Assembly (NCBI GenBank): GCA_921293015.1
Contig: OV121092.1
Coordinates: forward strand, 15,196,001 to 15,260,000
DNA from: Phorcus lineatus
Taxonomy: Eukaryota; Mollusca; Gastropoda; Trochida; Trochidae
DNA: 64,000 bases
Direction: 5' to 3'
Part shown: one piece after another, positions 13,477 to 25,100 of the stretch
Numbering within the stretch: the first letter of the stretch is position 1
Layout: every line of letters begins with the position of its first letter
The notes under the pieces: model-generated
What the model saw: the letters and a program-made list of their open reading frames with translations, nothing else
The model's database searches: none
Told to the model about the DNA's origin: nothing
Position numbers and translations under genes: made by a program

Positions 13477-13849
13477 ATGGACAGTACCACTGTCATAAAG
13501 TGATATCATGTAAACGAAAGAATTTTTTTCCAATAGTGAGACAATGTTTTTTTAATCTCAGGAAGCGGTTTAAAAACGAACATACCGTGATCAGTTAAGT
13601 AATGCGAATTGATTTCCAACCCCCAATTTCTAAATGATAAAAAAATATGTAAACGCAAAAATGGTCGCCAGTGGTTTCTGCTTGAAACTTTATTTTGAAA
13701 ATATTTCATCTATGACTAGGTATTGTCGGGTTGAGTTTAGTAACGAGATACTTTGACCCTCTGAAGATAATACGTTAGGCATAAACTAATGTTTAATGGG
13801 GGAAATTTAAAAAAAAAATATCTGAAAAAAACCCCGTGCCACTGCCCCT
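13477..13849. mobile_element. TTAA-flanked MITE, copy 1
   Basis: Flanked by TTAA at 13473-13476 and 13850-13853. The left tip ATGGACAGTACCAC is the degenerate inverse of the right tip (AGGGGCAGTGGCAC when read inward). The body aligns by eye with 27610-27959 at both ends, including an AATTTTTTTCCAAT-type block and AAGATAATACRTT. TTAA target sites are used by piggyBac-like and Kolobok-like elements. No transposase ORF. Confidence 0.65.
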
Positions 13850-13853
13850 TTAA

Positions 13854-14940
13854 AGACACAGGCAGACATGATAAAACATGCTGGTTTACCCAAACTCAGA
13901 GAGTCGTTGATATGTTATCAGATAGATTTAAAACTACTTTCTTTCCGAACAGTGTTTGACACACGCAACAGTAGATGCAATAAAAAAGAAGATATACAAT
14001 GCTGAACCTATCGAAAGGTCAACTTCTGATAAGAACTATATATCAATGAGGATTGTAAATCCTTTATACGGGCACTAACTTGCAACAAGGTAAAGCTTCC
14101 CAATTCCTGATATTTATAATGTTTACTTTAATGATCCTCGCAACCGAGATAAAATCAAGACGTGATAGAAAATTTGATTTTATCTCAATTTGATGAAATG
14201 TCAATATCTACTAATATCTACTGCATATACAGGTAAATGTACTCTATGTAGATTTCTTTGAAGAATTTATCAAACTTAATATAGTTTTTTATATTTTCTT
14301 TTGTTTTCTTTTTGTGTGTATATTTTGTTAGTAATGTTAGGCCTATGTGCGAATCTAGACTGTCGGTAGAGTCGTTGAGTAATCCTGAAAATCCTTGAAT
14401 AATATGAAAAAACAACCCTTTCACCAATATTGCGAAAATGAAGAATATGTAAATACATGTACATATTGTCTATATTATAGCCATAACATCAAACTGTGAA
14501 AACAAATATCATTCCAGATAATCCTTCTCATTAAAATCAGTTCGAACAATCACTCGTATCTCGCTGCGTTTGTGATCTCAGTAGTGCTTCACAGGGGTCT
14601 AAAATCCATGTCGTGCTACAATAATAAACATAACCATCAATATTCTAATCTTAAACACACCAAGGCATAATATTTGCATGGGTTTAGACATTACTTCTAT
14701 TCCAATTTACAAATGAGTGCACAGTACGTATATTGTAAGCCAGTGTTGCAATACGTAAAGTTTGCAACCTAAATATCATAATTTTAAATATCATCCATTT
14801 GTTTCTTAACTTTCATTGCAAAATTAATATCTTATCCAAATAGAGAGATCACAGCTCAATGCATTCTTGTGTTCATCTTCCCAAGCATGGCTTTAAATTG
14901 CACCAATCTTTATCTCTAGCTTATTAAAACCTTGCCGCTA
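13854..14940. other. Intergenic, nothing recognised
   Basis: AT-rich; short ORFs on both strands look random. A partly self-complementary block lies around 14146-14186 (AACCGAGATAAAATCAA and TTTGATTTTATCTCAA). Confidence 0.4.
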
Positions 14941-15596
14941 ACCCGTCAAAATTCGTGTTTTGAATGCAGCGCTTTCTTCGGCGAATAGTTGCAATTCTCG
15001 TATGATCGGTCGCAGAAGCCTTGGCGACAAGCACAGAAAAGTACGGAAAATGCGGCAAGGCCTATCTTAGCAAGTCATCGACGCTCGCGCAAGTACAGAC
15101 CATGCGGAAGATGTCATGTGTCATGTTTTCAAATTCTGTATTCATACATTAGATATGACAAGTATTCTAATTTGAAATACCTGTGTCCAGCAATATCTTA
15201 TATCATACCAAAATGCCCACATTACTAAATAAAACAGCCCTTCTGTTTGTCTTTATTACACAAACAAGTACACTCAATCAAAGAATGTATTCTCTACGGA
15301 GAAATTCATTTCAAGGAGCTGAGGGCTTTAGGCAAACTCAAGCCTACAGTGTACAGCTGTACGGAAAGCTGGTTCAAAACAACACCAACGATCGCCTTTT
15401 ACGAGAAACATCGAGACTACATTGTCAATGTTATTCGACGACTACTCAACCTACGATACGGCCAATGATCGGCCTGTTACGAGTCGAAACTACATTAAAG
15501 ATGCTATGCGACTGCTCCACCTACGAGCAAGTGCTCAATAGATGACCCAATGATCGAGCCCTTATCCCTGGAGCTACACCTCTACTACTGTCTCTT
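14941..15596 (+). other. GC-richer intergenic block with three ~70-75 bp degenerate repeats
   Basis: This block is noticeably less AT-rich than its surroundings and contains several CGs. The motif ATGATCG-(A/G)-CC with TTACGAG recurs at about 15398, 15470 and 15550. A frame of 73 codons (15247-15468) has protein-like composition, including ESWFKTTPTIAFYEKHRDYI, but I do not recognise it, and its 3' part belongs to the repeat. It could be promoter or UTR sequence, or a decayed gene. Confidence 0.3.
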
Positions 15597-16440
15597 ATTG
15601 GTCGAGTCGCTGTGTCGCTATAAATCGATTTCTGTCGAGGATTATAACAGACACCAGAACTTTCTGTTCTACAGAGTCAGCGTGACAGTGCTTCTAACTC
15701 TAACGTCTTACGTACGAAGAAATTGAATTGAGAAGAATTTCGTGACTGATCAAAAGTGATCATAAATCTACCTGTGGTGATATATTTCAATAGTCCTCAG
15801 AATAATGAAGCCTCACGTATGTGTGACAGGGAACTGCCTGTGTACGTTCAATCTCATGTGAACAAATAGAGTTTAGAGGTTTCGTCATTGGTCAAAAGTG
15901 GCTTACAATCCCTCTGTGTTAATATATTTGACTGTCATCAAAATTCCCAAGGGTCACGTTTGTGTGACAGTGAACTGTCTGTACGTTCGAATGCATGGGA
16001 AGACAGTTGAAAAAAAGTTCTTCATTGGTCAAAAGTGGCTTTTAATATGTGTTTACATATGTGAACTGTCACCAGACATACCAAGGCTCGAGTTTTTTTA
16101 TGACTGTGAGCTGTAAGTTGTGAAGAGCTTCTTTGAGTATCGATTGGTCAACCGTGACTATAAATCGATTTGTGTCTATGTATTTGAACAGTCAGCTGAA
16201 CATTCTGGATTTGAGACTGTAGTAATTGTGAACTGACAAACTGTGTACGGTAGAAGTTGTGAGTTCAGTAGAATTTATCTGAGAGTCCTTTGGTCCACAG
16301 TGACTATAAATCAATAAGGTTGAACAGTTGAACAATCTAGGCTCGAGTATTTGTGACAGTGAACTGCTTAACTGTGTTTCTTTTGAAGTAATAGAAATTT
16401 GAGAAAACGTTATTCGAGAGTTAATTATTAGTGCAACAGT
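15597..16440. repeat. Degenerate ~120-150 bp tandem array with ATTGGTC and TATAAAT motifs
   Basis: Landmarks recur at about 15597, 15745, 15886, 16023, 16142 and 16290: ATTGGTCA (an inverted CCAAT box) followed 10-20 bp later by GTGACTATAAATCGATTT or a decayed form. Further on in each unit come TATTTGA-CAGTC, then GTGACAGTGAACTG. Isolated ATAAATCG relics continue at about 16820 and 16991. The units are too diverged for a recent array. The combination of motifs resembles promoter elements, but no transcription start is demonstrated. Confidence 0.6.
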
Positions 16441-18384
16441 GAATGATTACAGGGCAACTCTTGTTATTTCAGAAGTTAATGAACTTATATGAGAGTATGA
16501 AGTTTATCAAGGGTGCCTCGTGAAAAGTATAGATAAACTTTAAAGAACCTTTCATTTTGTGACAATTGTGACGACAACTTGATGTGATGGATTAAGGGAT
16601 CAATAAAATTTCAGCTGGAGTAAACGAGGGTTAAATATTAACAGTGAAGTGTTGCGCAATGGCAACACCTTTGCTTTGAATCAATTTGAGCTGTCAAGCA
16701 AATCCTCTTGATACTTTGAGCCTGTGCGTCAATGTACATTTAACAGTGAGTATTGACATTTATGTATAGAAGGGGAAGAGCATTAAGAAGGATTTATCCA
16801 ACTTCCTTGATCTCAGTGTTATAAATCGATTCGGTCAGAGATCAACACTAGTCGTCCAAGCAATCTAAAATCGGTCCTAAGGGGAGTGGCAGTCTTTCAG
16901 ATATGTTTATAACCATGTTCTACAGGACTTAGTAGTTTAACTTGCAGAAAAAATGCTTTAAGAAAACTCTTGATTAAGTTTATTGTTGTCGCTATAAATC
17001 GTTCACTAAAATGATTTAAACGGTCGTAAAGAACACTCTTGTACATTGCAGGTGAATACTATCTTTTACCGGCTGTCTACAGATGAAATATATAAGCTGG
17101 AGACTAGCAGTTGAAATCTTGCGATTGAGAATTGCTTTTATCGTCAAGACAGAATTGTTTACTTTGTGAAGATTGCATGTAGCACAGAAACACGGACACA
17201 GAGGAGATATACCCCCCAGCAAGTGGGACTTCTAGTGAAAACGGAATTGCACTTCTTAAACACAGGTGCTTGTCTGATATAACGTTAAGTTCATCGATCC
17301 AGCGTGAAGTGGTGTACAAGGATTTTACGTAGTGTTATGTGTTGTGCTATGAAGCCTATCTAACGTGATTTGATGTTGGATTAGTTTTTGCTTCTCTTCT
17401 TCATGGACATATGGTAAAACGTACATCTTACATCAATTGATTATTGGTGGTTTACTGTTAGTCAATTATTATAGCAGGACTTTTTAAAGGTATAATTTAA
17501 GACGATATTCACGCTAGTTATACGTGTTTTAACATAGACAGCAACCTGCCCTTGCTATTAACTTTATCATTATTCCATTATAAAACAAAAATGATAATTT
17601 CTACGTTAGATGTTTATTCTTCTTTGGGAAATTAATCATAAACTACCCTGAGGTGATATCACTTGAAACTAGGTTATCTCCGCCTCAGTAATTATAAATT
17701 TCCCGTCCCGGAAATAGAGACACACACGATACATACGATAACTGTGATTCGCCTCACAATTATTTACTTATTTATTTAAAATCCGGAGAGCTTTGATAAA
17801 TATTTTTTTAATATCTCAATTGAAAATCTTTCTTGTAATAACATACCAAAGTGACTTTTAGTATTTCATATAAGACAAATGACAAAATCTGACTGATAAC
17901 ATGCCTTAGCTGCATCCAAGAACATATAATTTGTACTGACTATGGATGGTTTACGTAATAAGTCACGACATGCCAGTCTGTAACTAGATTAGTGCACGGG
18001 TTTATTGATGATGCATCGCTGATGTAGCAAAAGCAGATATCACTACGTGGTTAACATCATTAAGAGATCACCATCCCTGTGTACAGTGCCAGTAATCCTT
18101 AGAAAATTGGTTCAGCAGCATGCCTTGTCAACATCTCTTGGAATAGTGGATCACGACTTTCCCTTGTTAGCAGTAACGGCTGCCGTATCAGTGTCCAGTA
18201 GTTTCATCATTGACATGAGTAACATAGTTAGTGACACTGTGTACGTAACGAAGCAATGATCATATCGAGAACAGCGATGCATTGGTGACGTCAGTTAGTG
18301 ACATTTCTCAGGGTTTTTGATCCATCAATAGCGACAGTAACTAAGTTCATCCGAGCATTCTGCCTAATTATGTTGACGATTTGC
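16441..18384. other. Upstream region of the receptor gene, no coding feature recognised
   Basis: No supported exon. A 70-codon frame at 18047-18259 has no recognisable domain. The region probably contains part of the receptor's promoter or 5' UTR, but the transcription start cannot be placed. Confidence 0.4.
18281..18294. promoter_or_regulatory. Candidate CRE (TGACGTCA) overlapping an inverted CCAAT box
   Basis: ATTGGTGACGTCAG contains the full palindromic CREB/ATF site TGACGTCA (18286-18293) directly joined to ATTGG, 457 bp before the predicted receptor ATG. This is a motif match only. Confidence 0.3.
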
Positions 18385-18761
18385 CACTGTAACTAGCAAC
18401 CATATAACGATGATGATGTATTGTACCATTGCAGCTAGCTATATCTTAATGACGGAGATGTGACTAAACTATTCTAGCAACATTATAATGAATGAGAAGT
18501 GTTTCAAACCACTGTCAATACAAACAAAATATCTATTGAGATGTGACTAGATTATTGTAACTAGTAACAAAATAACGATGGAGATGTGACTATACAATTG
18601 TTCCTAGCAACAAGAGAACGATGATGATGTGACTAATATATTGTTACTGGCGTTCTCATAACGATGGAGTTGTGAGTATTCTATTTTTACTAGCGTTCTT
18701 ATAACAATGGAGATGTGACTATACAACTGTAACTAACACCTTTATAACGATGGAGATGTGC
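18385..18761 (+). repeat. 43 bp tandem array that contains the receptor start codon
   Basis: Core motif positions are about 18410, 18452, 18492, 18535, 18578, 18621, 18664, 18707 and 18750; the last six lie exactly 43 bp apart. Typical unit core: AACGATGGAGATGTGA followed by CTA-ACAATTGT-ACTAGCAAC. Units at 18578 and 18707 read ATG GAG ATG TGA, 18621 reads ATG ATG ATG TGA, 18664 reads ATG GAG TTG TGA, and 18535 has ATT in place of the first ATG. In the last unit (18750) TGA is TGC and the frame stays open into the receptor. Confidence 0.9.
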
Positions 18762-19170
18762 CGAGATAGATCCGGTCTCTTCCCCGCTGAGGTCTTCAGT
18801 CTATGGACATGTTCCTTGTGCTATGCCTACCTCTTCAGAGGCAAAGAAGAACTGGAACCGAACTACCACCCTAGTCTTCCAAGACTCGTGTCTTCAAACA
18901 TGACATCTGTCTACCTCCCTGATGTGCAGAACAGAACTGCCTCTGAACATATTTGTGAGACTCTGTCCGACATCAACTGTAAACGATGGATGGCGTGTTG
19001 TGTAGAAGCCATCACCTGCTGTGAGAGACAACTGTCAGTAGAGAACCAGGATACCCTAGAAGGTTACTGTCCTCCCACCTGGGATGGATTTGGATGCTTT
19101 GATGCCACTTCGGCAGGATCAAAAGCTGTTATATCATGTCCATTCTACATTGACCAAGCGGAGCCAACAG
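18750..19170 (+). CDS. Receptor exon 1: N-terminus and most of the hormone-binding domain
   Basis: Encodes residues 1-140 plus one base; donor ACAG|GTAGGT. The start MEMC lies in the last 43 bp repeat unit. Residues 10-29 (LFPAEVFSLWTCSLCYAYLF) are hydrophobic and could act as a weak signal peptide. Alternatively the true signal exon lies upstream and splices to the good acceptor CTACCTCTTCAG at 18838, so the 5' end is uncertain. The domain core shows a C83C84-x5-C90C91 motif, CPPTWDGFGC (107-116) and CP (130-131). The usual family CWP is CFD here (116-118). N-glycosylation sequons are at N50 and N61. Confidence 0.8.
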
Positions 19171-22100
19171 GTAGGTGATTTTTTATTAACTACAGGTATA
19201 ATGAAAAAGAAAACTGACTGTATATGATAATAAGCTGCTTTTTCTGATTTCTACTTTTATCTGCTGTGTTTTACTCCATCATCACGAAATAAGGACAAAG
19301 CTTGTACTGTAAAACATCGTATAATTTCACAATTGTTGAGTTGTCATGAAGAAAATTTTTTTGCACTAATAATGCTATTCAAAGACTATTATTAAGATTA
19401 TGTTCGTTCAAATACATTTATGAAAGTTGTCCATCGACAATGAATTTTTGTTTTCTATCTTTTTTCGTTAACATATTTGGCACCATGGTTTACTCCGCAG
19501 TATCGGTTTGTTAATCATTGTTAATATTGATACGATACCATCTTTCTATATCATAATGTAAAATGTTAAAGGCAACCCTTGTAATATCAAATATCTATCT
19601 ATATATGATATTTTATGATATATGTATAGACAAGTGATGTATACAAGAAACTGATAATGAATAACTGAGACACTAAGGACAAATGTTATATGATTAAGTA
19701 TTCTTTCAATGCGAGAAAATGATAATATTCGTTTCTAAGTTGTTGTTGTCAAACAAATAGGTAATTCAAGTTAATCTGGGCATAAGGCCCCTGGATCTTT
19801 TTTCAACATAGACATATATGTAAATATCGTTTTAAATACAAGCGTAATAATATAAATAATTGTCATATATTAATACAACATAAACTTGCATTGAATTCAT
19901 GTAGAAACTTTGTCAAATTATAACTACTTGAAACAAGAATTGTCATGTTTTTATTAAATGTCAATGTATAAATAACTTAAACATTGTTTAATATCAAAAT
20001 GCCTTTTTTCATAAGAACAATTCCAATAATTGATAAAACACTTCTGTCAAAATGTATCCATGATTAAGACCGAAGGTTCATATGTGCAAATATGTATAAT
20101 TAGTCAAAATTTATCAAAACAGTATGAAAAATAATATCAAAAAAACTTCAATTGATTTCATATCGAACCTTGATCAAAATAAATGATTAAAATCAATGTT
20201 CATTGCTGAATTGCCGAGGTCTTGTTAAAAGTCAATATATACATATATGTATTAAAAAATGGTTTGACAACAATATCTATCTTTTAAAAATAAACTATTT
20301 CAATATTTACTTAAGAACCTCTATCAAACATTAAAACATGTCTACAGTTTACACCAATCCAAAAAAAAATAATCTCCAACGAGTTCTCCGCCAGAAATTA
20401 AAGGATCGAACGAAAACCAGAGACCCCTGGTGAGAATGAAATTAGAAATCCTTTCATCAAGGCATTAATCACAACATGAAGTATTTCCTGGAAGCACAAA
20501 AAACCCCGATGTTTTTTCATGCTTAATCCTACTTTTATAGTGAAAGGACTGTAGACGATGATATATTTACAAACAACCCTTTCCTAAGAAATCTGGCAGT
20601 TTTAAAATAGAAAAAAAGTGTTTGATCATAATCAATAGAGATGAATTGTATGTAATAACCATTAAAGAATTTACTCAAAGTCGCCTATAGCTAGTAAAGA
20701 AACCTTCAAAGCGTCTTCCTGGTTTGTCTGTTTCAACATATGGTGTTTAATTGTGAAAGAAATTTGCACAAGTTGTTTACTATTTACAGCCCGCTTTAAA
20801 CCTTAAGACGAAAAGTAAGTGACATACCATAGATTTTTGAAACTTTGACTTTTTTTCTAACAATAAAGGTTGTCATACAGGTTGGTGTTAATATAAATGC
20901 AGCTAGGTTGGTGTTGATAGAATGCAGCTTTATAACTTGATGGAATCAAGGCACGTGGTTGAGTTATTATTCTACGATGGATTTCTGGTATTGCTATGAA
21001 AAGTTTTACTTTTAAGAACCAATGACAAACATAGCATTTTAAAAACTACACTGGTGTCATTGCTTAATGTCTCTTATATTGATATCAATAACGGCGTATA
21101 GATAATATTCGAGAACCGATATTTTTTTAGTCAATTACGTGATTTTACTTAAACATAAAAGTATACATTGAATCTAAGTTAACAATTGAAGATGTCGAGA
21201 TTTAAAAAAAAAGAAATATGGTCATTCATAAATCTTCCAGTGAATAGGTACACGTGTATTTTAAATCTAGTTTAGACAAAACAATACATCAATAAATCAC
21301 CTAACACTGACTATAGGTTGCAAGATAATGCATTTGACATAACTCGGTAGGTCTTATCTCCTATAATCAGAATGATTAATGTCGAGATGTTTTACTTACA
21401 TTGTTGATACCATTTAAAAAAGTAGTCTCTTGTAAAGGGTTTATCTAAAATTTAAAAAAAACAAAACTACAAACTATATTGATATACTTGGTAAAAGTTG
21501 AATTTAAACTACATTTGAATATAAACTTGAACATAGATTCAGAAATCATGGCAGTTTGTTTTATAATGTAATGCTGATGATAAAAAAAAAATCACTTATC
21601 TTAATCTAATGAATTATACTTATACAATAATACAATACCTTATAAAATCCTTCTTTAAAACGATAAGCTTACAAGACGGATTTTAGTGAGGGGCCCATAT
21701 AGCCTTATAAATCAACCATTCTATTCTCCATTACTAAGGAGTAAGGGTGCGCGGTATTGTCGGAATATCGGTATATTGCAATACAGAAACACCACGATAT
21801 GTACCGGTACAGTAATCTTAAAACATCCAATATATCGTAGGTTTTAGAATGAACACTTTCCGTGTAAAATTGCAAAGGAACGTAACAAAAACACCCTTTG
21901 ATTTTACTGAAAGTTTTAAAAAATTGTGAACTTGCAAAGTTGAAAAAGCACAGACAACCAGTCGCTGAAGTACCTCTCTTTACAAAACGACGTCTACTTG
22001 AGCATTGATTACTGTTCTAATTGCTGTTCTTAGTCAAAAGAACATAGAAAAACTAAAATATGAAAAGTACCAATATATTGCAATACGTATTGCAATATGC

Positions 22101-25100
22101 TTTTCTGTATCGCAATGTGGTCCTTATAAGGGGTCACGGGGTCACCAAATCTTACATCATAATCCTCATTAAGCAAGGAGTCTGAACACTAGATTATAGG
22201 AAGAAGCTAATCGGGTCTTTATTTACTTAATGTGCTAAAAACCTTAGGGTAAAGTAAACAATTTTAAAGATGTATGATACATGTTTAGATGAAAATCACA
22301 AAAATTTATGGAATATCTCTTCATCAAATCATCTCATATGCTTCCAAAAGAAATTCGAAAGTGATATCTACCATAAGACATTCTCCAAAAGATCCAAGTT
22401 TAGAATGATTAAGGCAAATACATGTACATAAAATTATTAAGAAACACGGACATAGCGACTACGGTATTGCTAATACTACAATATGTCAACCTCCATTACC
22501 CATTATCTGTTACTTCTCAACGGAAATCAAGATCAACGTGTATGTGATGCCCCTGATTGATATCTACAACACTGATGTAGAACTTATACGATTAGTGTGA
22601 CATACTGTTTTCAACCTGTGACAGATCGTCAAGATCAAACGAATTATCTTATTGGTCGTTTGTTTGATGATTGCTCCATGTCTCAGAGGAATCTGAAATC
22701 AATTCCATAGAGATGTTTGAGTTAATTCTTCTTGACTGTTGTCATTTTCTCTGGATAATGCAGTAATGAAAGAATGTAGAAATCTGTTTTACCATAGCAT
22801 GGTTTTCATAGGCAGTGTAGCGCGTTTTCCAAAGAAAATCAAAGGGATCTCACGAAAAGTACAACAAATGTCAATGCCTATTACCCGAAACTCTTTCTTT
22901 GGAAATATAAGGGTTTTTGAAAGGAAAGTATACCAAGTTAAATGAAGCTCCACAAATCATTTTCCCTCACTCAAATGATTAAAGGGGTCCGTACTAAAAT
23001 GGCTTGACGAAGTTTTTGCTTGATAAGTGACACTTTTTCTTCGACTTTGGATAATAAGCTTGGTAAACTGGATTTTTAACCAATTTGCATAACCTTATAT
23101 CTAATATGAAAAATATGTAAACATACAAATTCAGAAAAATGATTTTTGAACTTACACGACTATGATATAGTCGTTATTATCAATTATTTATATTATTAAT
23201 AATAACTGTAAAAACCTCGAAATAAACCATTCAGCACGACATGGGGATGGACATGTATATGTAAATTTCCTTGTGGATAATACAGAAAGGAAAATCATCA
23301 ATCTTGTTTCTCAATTCTTATTCTTAAAAAATAACATTCTTTCATCAAGGTATGGTAGGCTGTCAGCTGCTGTCAAATCATCTGATGGTCTTTCCAATTA
23401 TTTTAATTATCGTATGGTTATCATTCAGGGTTGTCTCCTAAGTCCTCAGTTCTTTATTGTTTTCATTAGTCAGTTTACAGAAACTGTGTAGCAATTTGGT
23501 GGTCCCTATATTTTTCACTTGATGTTGATAATGTATATGTTCTAATGTTTGCGGATGATGTTTCTCCGATTGCAGATACCGCTATTGGGGTCCATGAAGA
23601 AAATACATGGTCTTGATTATTTTTGTCAACTCACTTGTATGAACGTTCATATTTATAAGATATAATAGTTTTTCAGGAATAGTGATCAAATTAGTAAACT
23701 CGAAAAATACTTTCTTCATTGATAAAGGCTGGAGGTTTTTTTATACGTTAGGTATTTGGGTGTACTGTTCACTCCTAAATAAGTCTGGAGTAAAGTTCAA
23801 ACTTCTCTGAATTCTCAAGTCAATAAAATATCAAACGTATAGGTTATCAAGAAAGGGCAGGCTATTTGTCACTTGAGGATTTTCTATCTTGAGGATAGAA
23901 TATGTTTAGCTATGTTAAAACCCATTTCTTTGCTATAGTTCTGAAATTCGGGAAGTCTCTTAATATGAAATCATTGAGCAAATTCAGATTGAAAGTTGCA
24001 AATACTTGTAACAGTATTCTTGGTGATTAGTACAGATTCCCTCTTCAAACTTACTTATTGACAAAAGCAATCAAATCTTGGTGTAGACCTTACACTCTTC
24101 CAAAATATAGACTATCTTATTTGTTTTATTCCTTGTTAAAGTCATTGGATGAATCTTGTCGTTTTACAAAGGCATCCCATTTTAAAAATGTCTTATTGAA
24201 ATATGGATTTGATTTTCTTTGTATATCTCAGAATGTTAGAGGCCCGAATGGTTTTATTTCTGTCTGGAAACAAAAATGTCTGATAATCTCTAACAGGTTT
24301 GGCATTCACCTCACAAAACTTCAAATGTGTGTGCTGATTATATACATTTCAAGTACCCCCTTCATGTAGAAACGTATCTCAAAATAGATATCCCTCCTTA
24401 TTCAAGAAATTGTTAATTATTTTAGATGTGGTGAATTTAAACTCTGCTAAGAGAATTTGAGATATGAAAAAAACCCTATGATTAAAGATCATATCCTATT
24501 TGTTACGGGAATAATCTTTATTTAATTGAAGATGAAATACTTTTTCTACTTAGCTCTAAAGCCTTTCTAGATATAAGGAAAATATATCTATATTAATATT
24601 TAAAACATGCAATCTCACAATACTCTTTTGTAAATCTTATTACATCATTAGGTAAAAATATTATTAAAAATTTATGCTTATTTTCGCATATAAGTTTTTC
24701 TGAGAAGTTCATGCAATATTTATCTGCTTATGGATGTATTGTGGGCTTTTTACTAAATGAAATGTCTGTCTTTCTGTCTGTCTGACTAAACGTTATGTCA
24801 GACTAATGAGATTAAATTATCTAATACATCTAACACTGCAGATTCTGAAAAGGAAGAATAATAAAAAGAGTACATTTCAAGTTTTGATATGTAACATCTT
24901 ATTACATAAAACTTAAACTTAGATTCAACTCTGATTTGTTGCAACCATTTCGTTTCTGTTTAGATGTAAGATGATTAAATTGAATGGATTGTTCATATGA
25001 ATAAAGGCAAAGATATTTTCGTCTATTTTGTATATAACATAATCGCTATCTTTTAGATCTTGTTATGATATCAGATGTCAGTGGAACGTAGTTGTTATTA

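Noticed and set aside
18047..18259. 70-codon plus-strand ORF upstream of the receptor
   Set aside because: No domain, no evident splice signals matching the receptor frame, composition like the flanks.
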